DNA from: CAIYZT01 sp031385445
GTDB taxonomy: Bacteria > Pseudomonadota > Alphaproteobacteria > Rhodobacterales > Rhodobacteraceae
Reading direction: 5' to 3'
NCBI GenBank assembly: GCA_031385445.1
Contig: JANNBM010000056.1
Location: 62,001 to 126,000 of the forward strand
DNA length: 64,000 bases
Shown: piece after piece, positions 1 through 7,978 of the stretch
How positions within the stretch are numbered: the stretch's first letter is position 1
How the letters are laid out: each line of letters opens with the position of its first letter
Translations under genes and position numbers: made by a program
Notes under the pieces: model-generated
What the model was told of the DNA's origin: nothing
Database searches by the model: none
What the model saw: only the letters and a program-made list of their open reading frames with translations

Positions 1-149
1 TGGTGCAGTTCGCGGTCGCTCTTGAAACAGCTGTTGGCCGCAAAGGTCTGCCGTTCGAACGGCTGTTCATCGTTGACGGCACCTATGTTGACGACGTGAC
101 GGTGACGCAGATTGTAGAGTTTTTGGGCGAAGAGCTGGTTCTGTCTTAA
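1..149 (+). CDS. C-terminal end of an acyl-carrier-protein-like gene (partial)
   Basis: The frame is open from the window edge to a TAA at 147-149 and encodes about 48 residues ending GEELVLS. The tail (ALETAVGRKGLPFERLF, then a TVTQIVEFL helix) resembles the last two helices of an acyl carrier protein, where an acidic stretch is followed by a helix such as TVxDVVxxI. The Asp-Ser-Leu attachment site would lie outside the window, so the assignment is an inference from a short fragment. Its stop codon interlocks with that of the convergent queG through a shared TTAA at 146-149. Confidence 0.35.
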   Translation, partial: VQFAVALETAVGRKGLPFERLFIVDGTYVDDVTVTQIVEFLGEELVLS

Positions 150-1201
150 TCGGACGGGGACGCCGCTTCGATCTGGCAAAGCGCCCATGTGGCGGCGTCT
201 GCCACCGCAAAATCGGGGTCTTGGGTTAATTTGCGCGCCGTTTCGGCGAGTGGCCCAAGCCCTGAATTTCCAATCGCATAAAGCACGTTTCGCACCATCC
301 GGTCGCGCCCGATCCTTTTGATCGGGCTGCCGGCAAAGCGCGCCCGAAACGCCGCGTCATCAAGCCCCGCCAGTTCGGCCAGTTCGGGCAGACCCACCTT
401 GGCCTGATATCCGATCTCCCGCGCCTCGGCGGCAAATTTGTTCCATGGGCAAACCGCCAGACAATCATCGCAGCCATAAATCCGGTTCCCCAACAGCGGG
501 CGCAAATCGGGATCGACCGGGCCTTTGTGTTCGATTGTCAGGTACGAAATGCAGCGCCGCGCATCCAACTGATAGGGCGCCGGGAAAGCCTTGGTCGGAC
601 AGATATCAAGGCAGGCGGTGCAGGTGCCGCAATGGCTGACCTCGGGCGTGTCCTTTGGCAGATCAAGCGTGGTGAAAATCGCCCCCAAAAAGAACCAGTT
701 CCCCAGATCGCGCGCCAAAAGATTGGTGTGCTTGCCCTGCCAACCAAGGCCGGCCGCCTGCGCCAAGGGCTTTTCCATCACCGGCGCGGTATCCACGAAA
801 ACCTTGATCTCGCAGGGCTGCTCGGTTTTGGCCGCCGCTTCGATCAACCACCGCCCCAGCCGTTTCAGCCGCCGTTTGACCAGATCGTGGTAATCCTTGC
901 CCTGCGCATAAACCGACACCACCCCGCGGTCCTTTTGCAAAAGACCCGCCAGCGGATCGGTTTGCGGGGTGTAAGCCTCGGCCAGCATGATCACCGAACG
1001 CGCCTGCGGCCACAAAGCGGCCGGATTGCCGCGCCAGGCCGCACGCTCTTGCATCCAGGCCATTTGCCCGTGCCGCCCCTCGGCCAAAAATGCCTTCAAC
1101 CGCGCGGCCGCCTCAGGCACGGCATCAGGCGCGCAGATCCGCATCTTGGAAAAGCCGTCCCGCTGCGCCTCTGCGTCCAATTGCTGCTTCAGCGTCATCA
1201 T
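146..1201 (-). CDS. queG: Epoxyqueuosine reductase QueG
   Basis: QueG carries out the last step of queuosine synthesis on tRNA, reducing the epoxide of epoxyqueuosine with a cobalamin cofactor and two 4Fe-4S clusters. The 351-residue protein has the expected order: a substrate/cobalamin half with the conserved VDTAP motif near residues 136-140, then ferredoxin-type cysteines CxxCxxC at 191, 194, 197 with C201, and a second set at C217, C244, C247 and C251. After the clusters comes a HEAT-like tail typical of the family. A second in-frame Met directly follows the first, so the start is uncertain by one codon. It lies downstream of a GST gene on the same strand with a 52-nt gap that contains a GC-rich hairpin. 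Confidence 0.95.
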   Translation of the reverse strand: MMTLKQQLDAEAQRDGFSKMRICAPDAVPEAAARLKAFLAEGRHGQMAWMQERAAWRGNPAALWPQARSVIMLAEAYTPQTDPLAGLLQKDRGVVSVYAQGKDYHDLVKRRLKRLGRWLIEAAAKTEQPCEIKVFVDTAPVMEKPLAQAAGLGWQGKHTNLLARDLGNWFFLGAIFTTLDLPKDTPEVSHCGTCTACLDICPTKAFPAPYQLDARRCISYLTIEHKGPVDPDLRPLLGNRIYGCDDCLAVCPWNKFAAEAREIGYQAKVGLPELAELAGLDDAAFRARFAGSPIKRIGRDRMVRNVLYAIGNSGLGPLAETARKLTQDPDFAVADAATWALCQIEAASPSD

Positions 1202-1224
1202 CTGTCCAAAAATATCCCGGGGGT

Positions 1225-1244
1225 CCGGGGGCAGCGCCCCCCGG
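1225..1244 (-). repeat. GC-rich hairpin between the GST gene and queG
   Basis: CCGGGGGC (1225-1232) pairs with GCCCCCCGG (1236-1244) across an AGC loop, with one bulged C. It fills the 52-nt gap between two co-directional genes. There is no strong T-run right after the stem on the minus strand, so it may be an mRNA-stabilising or attenuating hairpin, or a copy of a dispersed palindrome, rather than a full terminator. Confidence 0.5.
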
Positions 1245-1253
1245 GGCTTGGGT

Positions 1254-1919
1254 TCAAAAATCCAGATCGGCGTAATGGGCCGGTGGCGGAAAGCCCGAAA
1301 TCTGATCCGCCAGAAGGGTGCGGAACGAGGGGCGCGATTTGATTTTCGCGTACCAGTCTTTCACCACCGAATGCCGGTTCCAATCGACATCCGAAATATA
1401 GTCGAGGCAGGACATATGGGCGGCGGCGGTGAAATCGGCCAAAGTCATCACATCCCCGGCCAACCAGCGCCGCTGATCCAGAATCCACGCAAGGTAATCC
1501 AGATGAAACTTCATCGCCGAAGCGCCCGACTTGATCGCCTTTGAATCAGGATAGCCCTGCCCCATGATCTTTTTGTTAAGCCGTTCATACAGCAGCTTGG
1601 ACGTGACTTCGCTGTGGAACTTGTCATCGAACCAGGCGCAAATCCGGCGCACTTCGTACCTTGCATCCGCATCGCGCGGCATCAGTGCAGGGGTCGGATA
1701 GCCATCTTCAAGAAATTCGCAGATCGCCTGACTTTCGCTCATGATCCGGTTTTCGATCTTCAGGATCGGCACTTTGCCCGCCGGATTGCGCCGCAGAAAC
1801 TCCGGCGTCGGCTCCCAATAGCGTTCTTCGACAAGCTCCACCTCCAACTTCTTTTCGGCGAGGGTCAGTCGAACCTTGCGGCAGAAAGGCGACAACGGGA
1901 AATGGTACAGTCTGATCAT
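1254..1919 (-). CDS. Glutathione S-transferase family protein
   Basis: A 221-residue soluble protein with the GST two-domain architecture. Residues 1-75 form a thioredoxin-like domain with an early active-site region SPFCRKV (Ser10, Cys13) and the glutathione-binding segment KVPIL followed by SESQAICEFLE. Residues 90-215 form the all-helical domain (TLADFTAAAHMSCLDY). Members conjugate or transfer glutathione; the substrate cannot be predicted here. The start at MIRLYHFPLSP fits the family, since the first beta strand begins immediately. It lies between mtgA and queG on the same strand, with no obvious functional link to either. Confidence 0.88.
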   Translation of the reverse strand: MIRLYHFPLSPFCRKVRLTLAEKKLEVELVEERYWEPTPEFLRRNPAGKVPILKIENRIMSESQAICEFLEDGYPTPALMPRDADARYEVRRICAWFDDKFHSEVTSKLLYERLNKKIMGQGYPDSKAIKSGASAMKFHLDYLAWILDQRRWLAGDVMTLADFTAAAHMSCLDYISDVDWNRHSVVKDWYAKIKSRPSFRTLLADQISGFPPPAHYADLDF

Positions 1920-1972
1920 CGCTCACACGTCATTTGATATTCCCTCTTCAATGCCCTGCCGGGGCCCAAGGG

Positions 1973-2719
1973 TCAATCCTTGGGCTCATTCGCGCCGGCA
2001 AAACAGCTTGCCCTGCCATCAACGGCGATGGTTTCAGCCCCGGCCATGATCGCCCTCGTGCGCGAGCGGACAAACGACGACGGGCTGGCCGCATCACGGC
2101 CTTTTGGGTCGGGTAAAACGGCGGCAAGGCGCGCCGCTTGCAGCGCTGTCAGATCCTTTGCGTCCACGTTAAAAAAGTGCAGCGCGGCCGCCTGAACGCC
2201 AAAGACGCCCTCAGCAAATTCGACGGTGTTCATATAAACATGCAAGATCCGGCGCTTGGTCCAGACCAGTTCGACCACAGGGGTCAGCGCCGCCTCCATC
2301 GCTTTGCGCAGCCAGTTGCGGCCATGCCAAAGGAAGGTGTTCTTGACCAGTTGCTGCGACAGTGTCGAGGCGCCGCGACCGCTGCTGCCTTCGATGGCGT
2401 CGCGGATCGCCGCCATGTCGAACCCCCAATGCAGACAGAAGTTCGCGTCCTCCGCCGCGACGATCGACAGGGGAACGGCTGGCGAAATTTCGTCCCAGCC
2501 TACCCAATCCTTTTCGATCCCGCCAAGCCGCAAGGCTTCGCCGATCTGATACAGGTTGATCGGCGGCGGCACGAAGGCGAAGGCGAGGATCAAAACGGCA
2601 AAATAAACGGCCAGACCGACAAGCCCGCGCCGCAGCCAAAGCCTGATGTTCGGCCAGCCAAACCGGGACGGTCCGGCGATGGATTTCTTGCGCTGTGCCG
2701 GTTTTTTTGTCGTCGTCAT
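1973..2719 (-). CDS. mtgA: Monofunctional biosynthetic peptidoglycan transglycosylase
   Basis: MtgA polymerises lipid II into glycan strands without a transpeptidase domain. The 248-residue protein has a basic N-terminus, one membrane anchor (about residues 30-51) and a GT51 domain. The catalytic signature EDANFCLHWGFD (Glu90) and the second motif GASTLSQQLVKN are intact. I start it at MTTTKK (ATG at 2717-2719) because upstream in-frame residues do not resemble the family. Length agrees with known MtgA proteins. The end lies about 50 nt before the GST start. pbpC elsewhere in the window supplies a bifunctional relative. Confidence 0.93.
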   Translation of the reverse strand: MTTTKKPAQRKKSIAGPSRFGWPNIRLWLRRGLVGLAVYFAVLILAFAFVPPPINLYQIGEALRLGGIEKDWVGWDEISPAVPLSIVAAEDANFCLHWGFDMAAIRDAIEGSSGRGASTLSQQLVKNTFLWHGRNWLRKAMEAALTPVVELVWTKRRILHVYMNTVEFAEGVFGVQAAALHFFNVDAKDLTALQAARLAAVLPDPKGRDAASPSSFVRSRTRAIMAGAETIAVDGRASCFAGANEPKD

Positions 2720-2800
2720 ATCCGTGTTTAGCGCATATGTGGCGGGCGTGGTCAAGCTTTTGGCCCGTCGTGAAACGGCCAAGCATCAACCCCAACCCAC

Positions 2801-3160
2801 CTATTCGGCCGGTGGTTGCCAAAGCTCGACCGGGCTGCCTTCGGGGTCGATGATACGCGCAAAGGTGCCGTATTCGCCGTTGCCATCCCACTCGGCGCGG
2901 GTTTCGACGGAGATACCCTCGGCGCGCATGGCAGTGATGATGGTCTGCAGATCATCCACCCGCAGGTTGATCATGAACTGGCGGCCTTCGGGGAAATAGT
3001 CGGTGTCCGCTTTGAACGGGGCAAAGACGGTCATGCCGGCGTCGGTGTTCCACGGCGCTCCGCCAGCGGTGATCCCGAACCATCGTTCGTACCAAGTGCC
3101 AAGGGCGGTCGGGTCTGCCGAGCGAAAGAAGATTCCGCCCATTCCGGTTGCGCGTGCCAT
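2801..3160 (-). CDS. VOC (glyoxalase/bleomycin-resistance) family protein
   Basis: A 119-residue single-domain protein of the vicinal oxygen chelate fold. It begins MARATGMGGIFFRSADPTALG, a typical first beta strand with a conserved DPxAL-W--WFG segment, and ends with GTFARIIDPEGSPVELWQP, where the conserved Glu near the C-terminus is a usual metal ligand. VOC proteins range from lyases and dioxygenases to antibiotic-binding proteins, so no substrate is assigned. The start is set at 3160 because GAGG lies just upstream on the minus strand. Its leader overlaps the terminator of the upstream hup gene. Confidence 0.82.
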   Translation of the reverse strand: MARATGMGGIFFRSADPTALGTWYERWFGITAGGAPWNTDAGMTVFAPFKADTDYFPEGRQFMINLRVDDLQTIITAMRAEGISVETRAEWDGNGEYGTFARIIDPEGSPVELWQPPAE

Positions 3161-3172
3161 GGGGACCTCATG

Positions 3173-3202
3173 AAAAAAGGGTTGCCGAAGGAGCGGCAAC
3201 CC
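3173..3202 (-). terminator. Rho-independent terminator of hup
   Basis: A 9-bp perfect stem (3179-3187 with 3194-3202, GGGTTGCCG/CGGCAACCC) closes a 6-nt loop and on the minus strand is followed by six T residues (3173-3178). It begins about 38 nt past the hup stop and ends only 12 nt before the start codon of the next gene, so it overlaps that gene's leader. Confidence 0.88.
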
Positions 3203-3239
3203 TAACATTTCGCGGCGGTCCGGTAAACCGGGGCCTCGT

Positions 3240-3527
3240 TCAGACGTTAACGCTGTCTTTCAGCGATTTGGCGATGGTGAATTTCACCTGCTTGTCAGCA
3301 GCTTTGCTCATCTGCTCGCCCGTTGCCGGGTTGCGAACCATACGCTCGGGGCGGGCGCGGCAGGCAACTTTGCCCAGACCCGGCAGGGTGACGGTGCCGC
3401 CCGACGCCACTTCGCTGGTGACAACCGCCGCAAGGGCGTCCAAAGCGGCATTGGCGGTCTTCTTGTCCGAGCCCATGGCATCGGCCAAAGCGGCAACCAG
3501 CTGAGTCTTGGTCATTGGTTTTGACAT
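3240..3527 (-). CDS. hup: HU-family DNA-binding protein
   Basis: A 95-residue histone-like protein that bends and compacts DNA as a dimer. The sequence starts MSKPMTKTQLVAALADAMGSDKKTANAALD, has the HU/IHF helix region, then a beta-arm containing RNPATGEQ, which is the family's RNPxTGE signature, and ends KFTIAKSLKDSVNV. Length is normal for HU. A ribosome site (AGGGG) precedes the ATG. The leader (3528-3670) has two hairpins, at 3547-3559 and 3568-3583, and a possible promoter TTGCGC-N17-TTTAGC. The gene ends in its own strong terminator, so it is probably monocistronic and highly expressed. Confidence 0.93.
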   Translation of the reverse strand: MSKPMTKTQLVAALADAMGSDKKTANAALDALAAVVTSEVASGGTVTLPGLGKVACRARPERMVRNPATGEQMSKAADKQVKFTIAKSLKDSVNV

Positions 3528-3546
3528 GTTCTATCCCCTGTTTTTG

Positions 3547-3583
3547 CCGCCTTTGGCGGAATGATTTAGGCCCGTGCGGGCCT
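3547..3583 (-). promoter_or_regulatory. Two hairpins in the hup leader
   Basis: CCGCC-TTT-GGCGG (3547-3559) and AGGCCCG-TG-CGGGCCT (3568-3583) lie between the hup start codon and a candidate promoter further upstream. Both would form stable stems in the 5-prime untranslated RNA. A role in mRNA stability or translation control is an inference. Confidence 0.4.
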
Positions 3584-3670
3584 GCGCCCTCTGCTAAACA
3601 AGGGATTTCGGCCAAGCGCAAGCTTTTTCTGACCGTTTGCCGGACAGGTGGCGGTGGAAGGGACGCAAGG

Positions 3671-5176
3671 TTATAGAAACGCGGTTTCTTCGAAACTTCT
3701 AAGTTTGCGGCTGTGGATGCGGCCGATCGGCATGGCCGACAGACGCTCCATCGCGCGGATGCCGATTTGCAGGTGACGGGCAACTTGGGTTTTGTAAAAG
3801 TCCGATGCCATGCCCGGCAATTTCAATTCGCCGTGCAGGGGCTTGTCCGAAACGCACAGCAAGGTGCCATAAGGCACGCGGAACCGAAAGCCGTTGGCGG
3901 CGATGGTGGCGCTTTCCATGTCCAACGCGATGGCGCGCGACTGCGACAGGCGGCGAACCGGGCCAGACTGATCGCGCAGCTCCCAGTTGCGGTTGTCGAT
4001 GGTGGCCACGGTGCCGGTGCGCATGATCCGCTTCAACTCATAGCCTTCAAGCTGCGTCACTTCGGCAACCGCCTCTTCAAGCGCGATCTGAATTTCGGCG
4101 AGGGCGGGGATCGGCACCCAGATCGGCAAATCGTCGTCCAGCACGTGATCTTCGCGAAGATAGGCATGCGCGAGGCAGAAATCACCCAACGACTGCGAAT
4201 TGCGCAGGCCAGCGCAGTGCCCGACCATCAACCACGCATGGGGCCGCAGAACGGCGATATGGTCGGTCGCGGTTTTGGCGTTGGACGGGCCAACGCCGAT
4301 ATTGACCAGCGTGATGCCGTTCCCATCAGCGCGCTTCAGATGATAGGTCGGCATCTGCGGCGTTTTGGACGAAGGCGCCAGAACACCGTCTGCGGTGGTG
4401 ATGGCCTGATTGCCGGTCGCCACAAAGGCGGTATAGCCGCGCGCAGGGTCTGCAAGGACCATGCGGGCATAGGATTCGAATTCTTCGACATAGAACTGAT
4501 AGTTGGTGAACAGGACGTGGTTTTGAAAATGCTCGGGGTCGGTGGCGGTATAATGGCTAAGCCGCGACAGCGAGTAATCGACGCGCTGCGCGGTGAAGGG
4601 CGCAAGCGGATAGGAGCCATCGGGGTGATGCGTCCGCGTGCCGTTGACGATGTCGTCATTTGTGGTGGCAAGATCGGGCACATCAAAGACATCACGCAGG
4701 GAAAAGTCGAGCGTACCTTCTTGGGGGACAGACACATCGGGGCGGCCCGCGACGGCGAAATGCACCGGGATCGGCGTGTCGGACAGGCCGATCTGGACGG
4801 GCACCGAATGGTTTGTCATCAGCAATTCAAGCTGCTGGATCAGATAGTTGCGAAAAAGGGCGGGGTTGGTGACGGTGGTGGAATAGACCCCCGGCTTGGC
4901 AACATGGCCAAAGGCAAGGCGGCTGTCCGTTTTGACGTGGCTGGTCACCGAAAGGCGGATTTCGGGATAAAAGGCGCGGATGCGCGTGGCAGGTTTGCCC
5001 ATGGTGATCACCCTTGAAAACTCGGCGATCAAAAAGTTGGTCGCTTCGGCATAAAGCGCCTGAAGCATGTCAACGGCGAGGGCGGCGTCGGTGAAAAGCC
5101 GGGCGTCGGTCAAAGGGGGGGTGTGGTAGGGGATCACGTCGTCTTGCATCTGTTTGTCCGTTTTTTGATCGGCCAT
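3671..5176 (-). CDS. amn: AMP nucleosidase
   Basis: Amn hydrolyses AMP to adenine and ribose 5-phosphate, setting adenylate pools. The 501-residue protein has the N-terminal AMP nucleosidase domain (LTDARLFTDAALAVDML) and a C-terminal nucleoside phosphorylase-like catalytic half with NIGVGPSNAKTATDH, a GHCAGLRNSQ turn and ALDMESATIAANG, the acidic purine-ribose site. It ends with FYKTQVARHLQIG, common to this family. I prefer the Met at 5176 (MADQKTDKQMQDD); the Met nine codons later at 5149 is an alternative. The reading frame continues far upstream only as an artefact opposite the divergent SDR gene. hup lies downstream. Confidence 0.92.
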   Translation of the reverse strand: MADQKTDKQMQDDVIPYHTPPLTDARLFTDAALAVDMLQALYAEATNFLIAEFSRVITMGKPATRIRAFYPEIRLSVTSHVKTDSRLAFGHVAKPGVYSTTVTNPALFRNYLIQQLELLMTNHSVPVQIGLSDTPIPVHFAVAGRPDVSVPQEGTLDFSLRDVFDVPDLATTNDDIVNGTRTHHPDGSYPLAPFTAQRVDYSLSRLSHYTATDPEHFQNHVLFTNYQFYVEEFESYARMVLADPARGYTAFVATGNQAITTADGVLAPSSKTPQMPTYHLKRADGNGITLVNIGVGPSNAKTATDHIAVLRPHAWLMVGHCAGLRNSQSLGDFCLAHAYLREDHVLDDDLPIWVPIPALAEIQIALEEAVAEVTQLEGYELKRIMRTGTVATIDNRNWELRDQSGPVRRLSQSRAIALDMESATIAANGFRFRVPYGTLLCVSDKPLHGELKLPGMASDFYKTQVARHLQIGIRAMERLSAMPIGRIHSRKLRSFEETAFL

Positions 5177-5271
5177 ATAAATAGAAACCCGGGCGGCGGC
5201 GCAAGTGAAGTCTTGATGACACTGCGCTTCGGCCCTTGCCGTTTGCGGCGCGGGCCAACATATTCGCCGCC

Positions 5272-6108
5272 ATGAACAGGTTTCTTTCCATCGGACACGG
5301 CTATTCGGCGGCGCGGCTGGCGACTTTGCTGCTGGCGCAGGGCTGGCAGGTTGTGGGCACGACACGCAGCGAGGCGGCGATGGGGCAAATCGCCGAAACC
5401 GGGGTGGAGCCTGTGCTGTGGGGGCCCCAGACACGGGCCGAGATCGGGCGCGCCAGCCATATCCTGATTTCGGTCGGGCCGGACCGGTCGGGCGACCCGA
5501 CGCTGAACGCCTTTGGCGCGGAACTGCGCGCGGCGCGGCCGCGTTGGGCCGGCTATCTGTCCACCACCGCCGTTTATGGCGATCATGGCGGGGGATGGGT
5601 GGACGAGGACACGCCCCTGACCCCCGGCACCGCGCGCGGCGTGGCGCGGGTGGAGGCCGAGGCGGCATGGGCCGCGATGGGCCTGCCGCTGCATATCTTT
5701 CGGCTGGCAGGGATTTACGGCCCCGGACGCGGCCCGTTTGAAAAAGTGCGCGAGGGCACGGCGCGGCGAATTTTGAAACCGGGACAAGTATTTTCGCGCA
5801 TCCATGTCGACGACATCGCGGGCGCGCTGATGGCGTCTATCGCGCGGCCATCACCGGGGTCGGTCTATAACATCTGCGACGACGATCCCGCCCCGCCCGA
5901 GGATGTGCTGTCCTATGCCGCACAGTTGCTGGGCTTGGCCGAACCGCCGGGGGTGGCGTTTGACAAAGCCGAAATGACCGAAATGGCCCGCAGTTTTTAT
6001 GCCGAGAACAAACGTGTCAGGAACGAGCGCATGAAGCGCGATCTGGGATATGGATTGCAGTATGCTGACTATCGGGCCGGGCTGCGCGGACTTTTGGCGG
6101 CGAGATAG
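5272..6108 (+). CDS. NAD(P)-binding SDR / epimerase-like protein (YeeZ type)
   Basis: A 278-residue protein of the extended short-chain dehydrogenase group. The dinucleotide motif is the variant IGHGYSAARLA at residues 5-15. The serine/tyrosine region reads LSTTAVYGDHGGGWVDE, followed by a conserved LAGIYGPGRGPF segment and an HVDDIAGAL motif, as in sugar-epimerase relatives such as YeeZ. The usual catalytic YxxxK is not obvious, so a true epimerase activity is uncertain. The start is ATG at 5272. It is divergent from amn, with 95 nt between the two starts. Confidence 0.78.
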   Translation: MNRFLSIGHGYSAARLATLLLAQGWQVVGTTRSEAAMGQIAETGVEPVLWGPQTRAEIGRASHILISVGPDRSGDPTLNAFGAELRAARPRWAGYLSTTAVYGDHGGGWVDEDTPLTPGTARGVARVEAEAAWAAMGLPLHIFRLAGIYGPGRGPFEKVREGTARRILKPGQVFSRIHVDDIAGALMASIARPSPGSVYNICDDDPAPPEDVLSYAAQLLGLAEPPGVAFDKAEMTEMARSFYAENKRVRNERMKRDLGYGLQYADYRAGLRGLLAAR

Positions 6109-6122
6109 CCCCCCAACCCCAT

Positions 6123-6148
6123 CCTTCCCCCACAAAAGAGGGGGGAGG
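6123..6148. repeat. GC-rich inverted repeat between convergent genes
   Basis: CCTTCCCCC (6123-6131) faces GGGGGGAGG (6140-6148) with one mismatch around an 8-nt A-rich loop. It sits in the 108-nt gap between the convergent SDR and bicupin genes. Neither strand has a T-run after the stem, so it is a weak or Rho-assisted terminator at best, or a dispersed palindrome. Confidence 0.4.
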
Positions 6149-6216
6149 GAGGTCTGGGCAGGAGGGCGCGGCTGAGTTCGGTGGAAATTAAGACGGGCAG
6201 CAGACAGCGAAAGGCG

Positions 6217-7302
6217 TCACCCGAACTCGGTGGTGAAATTGCCCGGCAGGCTTGCCTCCAAAATCTCCAGATCGGGCGAGCAATCGGCATAGCGCGCCAG
6301 CAGTCCTGGCGGCAGGACAAAGGCATCGCCGGGGGCAAGGTCGCGGGGCGGCTGGCCGGCCGCTTGCAGCACCATCGAACCCTCCATTACAAAGGTGAAA
6401 TGGATGTCGCTGTCATGGCGGCTGGCGGGGGGCGTGGCGCTGCCGTCATACCGCGCGATCTGAATATTCGCGATGCCCTTGGTGCCCGCCGCAATGCCGG
6501 TATCGCGGCAAGTGAAGCCGGGGATGCGGAAGGGCTGCCAGACAGCGCCCTGTTTGACGTGATGCACAAACCGCTGACCGTCCCATTCGCGGGCCGGGTC
6601 GCCCTGCCCGTTCGGCAAGGTGGCAACATGGTCGATGGTGGTGATATGTTCGGCCGGCACGCCCAGTTCGATCACTTCGATGGCGGCAGACGCCTCGCAC
6701 ACGCGGTGGCGGATGCCGGGCGGCTGGATCACGCAGTCACCCGCCTGCAGGCGCATCATGCCGCCCTGATCTTCGTACAGAACGTCCACCCAGCCACGAT
6801 AACAGTATATCAGCTGAAACCCGACGGTGTGATAATGCACCATGTCGGGCACCGGGCCACCATCGGGAATGCGGATATGGCTGGCGATCATCGCGCCGCC
6901 AAGCCGCGAGGGGATCAGGTCACGGTAGTGCATACCGGCGCGGCCAATCACCCAAGGGGCAGAATCGCGCAGACGGCGGACGCCGAATTCGTGCAGCGTT
7001 GGCGGCTGAATCAGCGGCGGGGTCAGGGGGGCGATCTGAATCTCGGTGCCGTTGGGGGCGGTGAAACGGGCGCTTGGGAATTGGCTGGGATCGTCGGTCA
7101 GGATGCGGATCAGGCCGGGGGGCACCGCTGCGCCGTTTTCGATGCGGATGCGGATGCCGTGTCCGGACAGGCTGGCCACCGAGGGGTTGTCGGCGGGAAA
7201 GATGTTTTCCAGCCGCATGCCAAGGGTTTTGGTGTAAAACGGCAGATCGGCCCGCAGGTTTTCGGTCGGCAGCAGAACTTCGGCGAGAATGTCAGAGCTC
7301 AT
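6217..7302 (-). CDS. VOC-bicupin fusion protein of unknown substrate
   Basis: A 361-residue protein with three small beta-rich modules. Residues 1-100 resemble a VOC half-domain (VLLPTENLRADLPFYTKTLGMRL). A first cupin follows, with motif 1 VHYHTVGFQ and an intact motif 2 GDCVIQPPGIRHRV. A second cupin has a histidine near RHDSDIHFTFV, but its motif 2 reads GDAFVLPPGLLARY, where the metal-binding His is replaced. One metal site may therefore be active and one structural. Similar bicupins act as dioxygenases, decarboxylases or sugar isomerases. The start ATG lies inside the end of the upstream XRE-cupin gene (11-nt overlap), so the two are co-translated. Confidence 0.72.
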   Translation of the reverse strand: MSSDILAEVLLPTENLRADLPFYTKTLGMRLENIFPADNPSVASLSGHGIRIRIENGAAVPPGLIRILTDDPSQFPSARFTAPNGTEIQIAPLTPPLIQPPTLHEFGVRRLRDSAPWVIGRAGMHYRDLIPSRLGGAMIASHIRIPDGGPVPDMVHYHTVGFQLIYCYRGWVDVLYEDQGGMMRLQAGDCVIQPPGIRHRVCEASAAIEVIELGVPAEHITTIDHVATLPNGQGDPAREWDGQRFVHHVKQGAVWQPFRIPGFTCRDTGIAAGTKGIANIQIARYDGSATPPASRHDSDIHFTFVMEGSMVLQAAGQPPRDLAPGDAFVLPPGLLARYADCSPDLEILEASLPGNFTTEFG

Positions 7303-7870
7303 CAGTGGGTCCTTTGATCTGGGGCGCGGAGGTGACGACGAGGAACGTCGCTGGCCCGCTTTGGGCGGTATAGGCGTGGGGGTCACGCGCGTCGAAATAC
7401 AGGCTGTCGCCGGGGGCGAGCGTGAGGGGCGCATAGGTAGCAGAATGCAGGATCAGGGTGCCTGACAGGACCATAAGAAACTCCTCGCCGTCATGCGGGG
7501 ACAGACCGCCAACATCAGACAGCCGGGTGGCGGTGACGGTATTGAGGAACGGATGCATGGCTTTGTGCCGCAGATCGCCGGCCAGAAGGCGGGCGGTCAG
7601 GCGCGGGCTGTCAAAGGGCTCGCCGGTGCCCGCGCGGGTGATGGCGCGGCTGCCGGGCTGCGTAGGATCGGTAAAGAAGGTCGAGATATCAACACCAAGC
7701 TGGGCCGCGAGGCCGTAAAGATGCGGGGCGGAGACTTGCGAAAGGCCGGTTTCAATGCGCGACAGCGTCGCCTCGGACACCCCGGTCTGGGCGGCAAGAT
7801 CGGCAAGGGGCAGGCCCCGGGCAAGACGCAGGGCGCGGATGCGGGGGCCGAGGGGGGGAGCGGTGGTCAT
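7292..7870 (-). CDS. XRE-family transcriptional regulator with C-terminal cupin
   Basis: A 192-residue repressor-type protein. Residues 10-65 form an XRE helix-turn-helix (RIRALRLARGLPLADLAAQTGVSEATLSRIE is the region; the recognition helix is around SEATLSRIE). Residues 110-185 form a cupin sensor domain (HDGEEFLMVLSGTL, then LAPGDSLYFDARDPH). This HTH-cupin layout is that of PuuR/SutR-type regulators that sense a small molecule through the cupin. The gene overlaps the following VOC-bicupin gene by 11 nt. A perfect 16-bp palindrome 20 nt upstream of its start is a likely autoregulatory operator. Confidence 0.88.
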   Translation of the reverse strand: MTTAPPLGPRIRALRLARGLPLADLAAQTGVSEATLSRIETGLSQVSAPHLYGLAAQLGVDISTFFTDPTQPGSRAITRAGTGEPFDSPRLTARLLAGDLRHKAMHPFLNTVTATRLSDVGGLSPHDGEEFLMVLSGTLILHSATYAPLTLAPGDSLYFDARDPHAYTAQSGPATFLVVTSAPQIKGPTDEL

Positions 7871-7890
7871 CGGGGCAATCTAGCAGGCAA

Positions 7891-7906
7891 CTTGCAAATT
7901 TGCAAG
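7891..7906. promoter_or_regulatory. Perfect 16-bp palindrome, likely XRE operator
   Basis: CTTGCAAATTTGCAAG is a perfect palindrome centred about 28 nt upstream of the XRE-cupin start codon. Looser flanking arms (GCAAC at 7887-7891 and GTTGC at 7910-7914) extend the symmetry. AT-rich perfect palindromes next to XRE genes are commonly their own operators; the assignment is an inference from position and symmetry. Confidence 0.65.
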
Positions 7907-7930
7907 AAGGTTGCGAGGTTGGGGGCATGC

Positions 7931-7957
7931 AAAGGCCCCGGAGTTTCCCCCGGGGCC
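7931..7957 (-). terminator. Candidate terminator downstream of terC
   Basis: GGCCCCGG (7934-7941) pairs with CCGGGGCC (7950-7957) over an 8-nt loop. On the minus strand, after the terC stop, the stem is followed by only three T residues. It could end terC transcription before the XRE operator region, but the short T-run leaves this moderate. Confidence 0.5.
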
Positions 7958-7978
7958 CGAAATTTCAAAACCGCCCCA

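Noticed and set aside
6181..7317. 378-codon open frame on the plus strand
   Set aside because: Antisense to the VOC-bicupin gene, which has clear cupin motifs and a coupled regulator.
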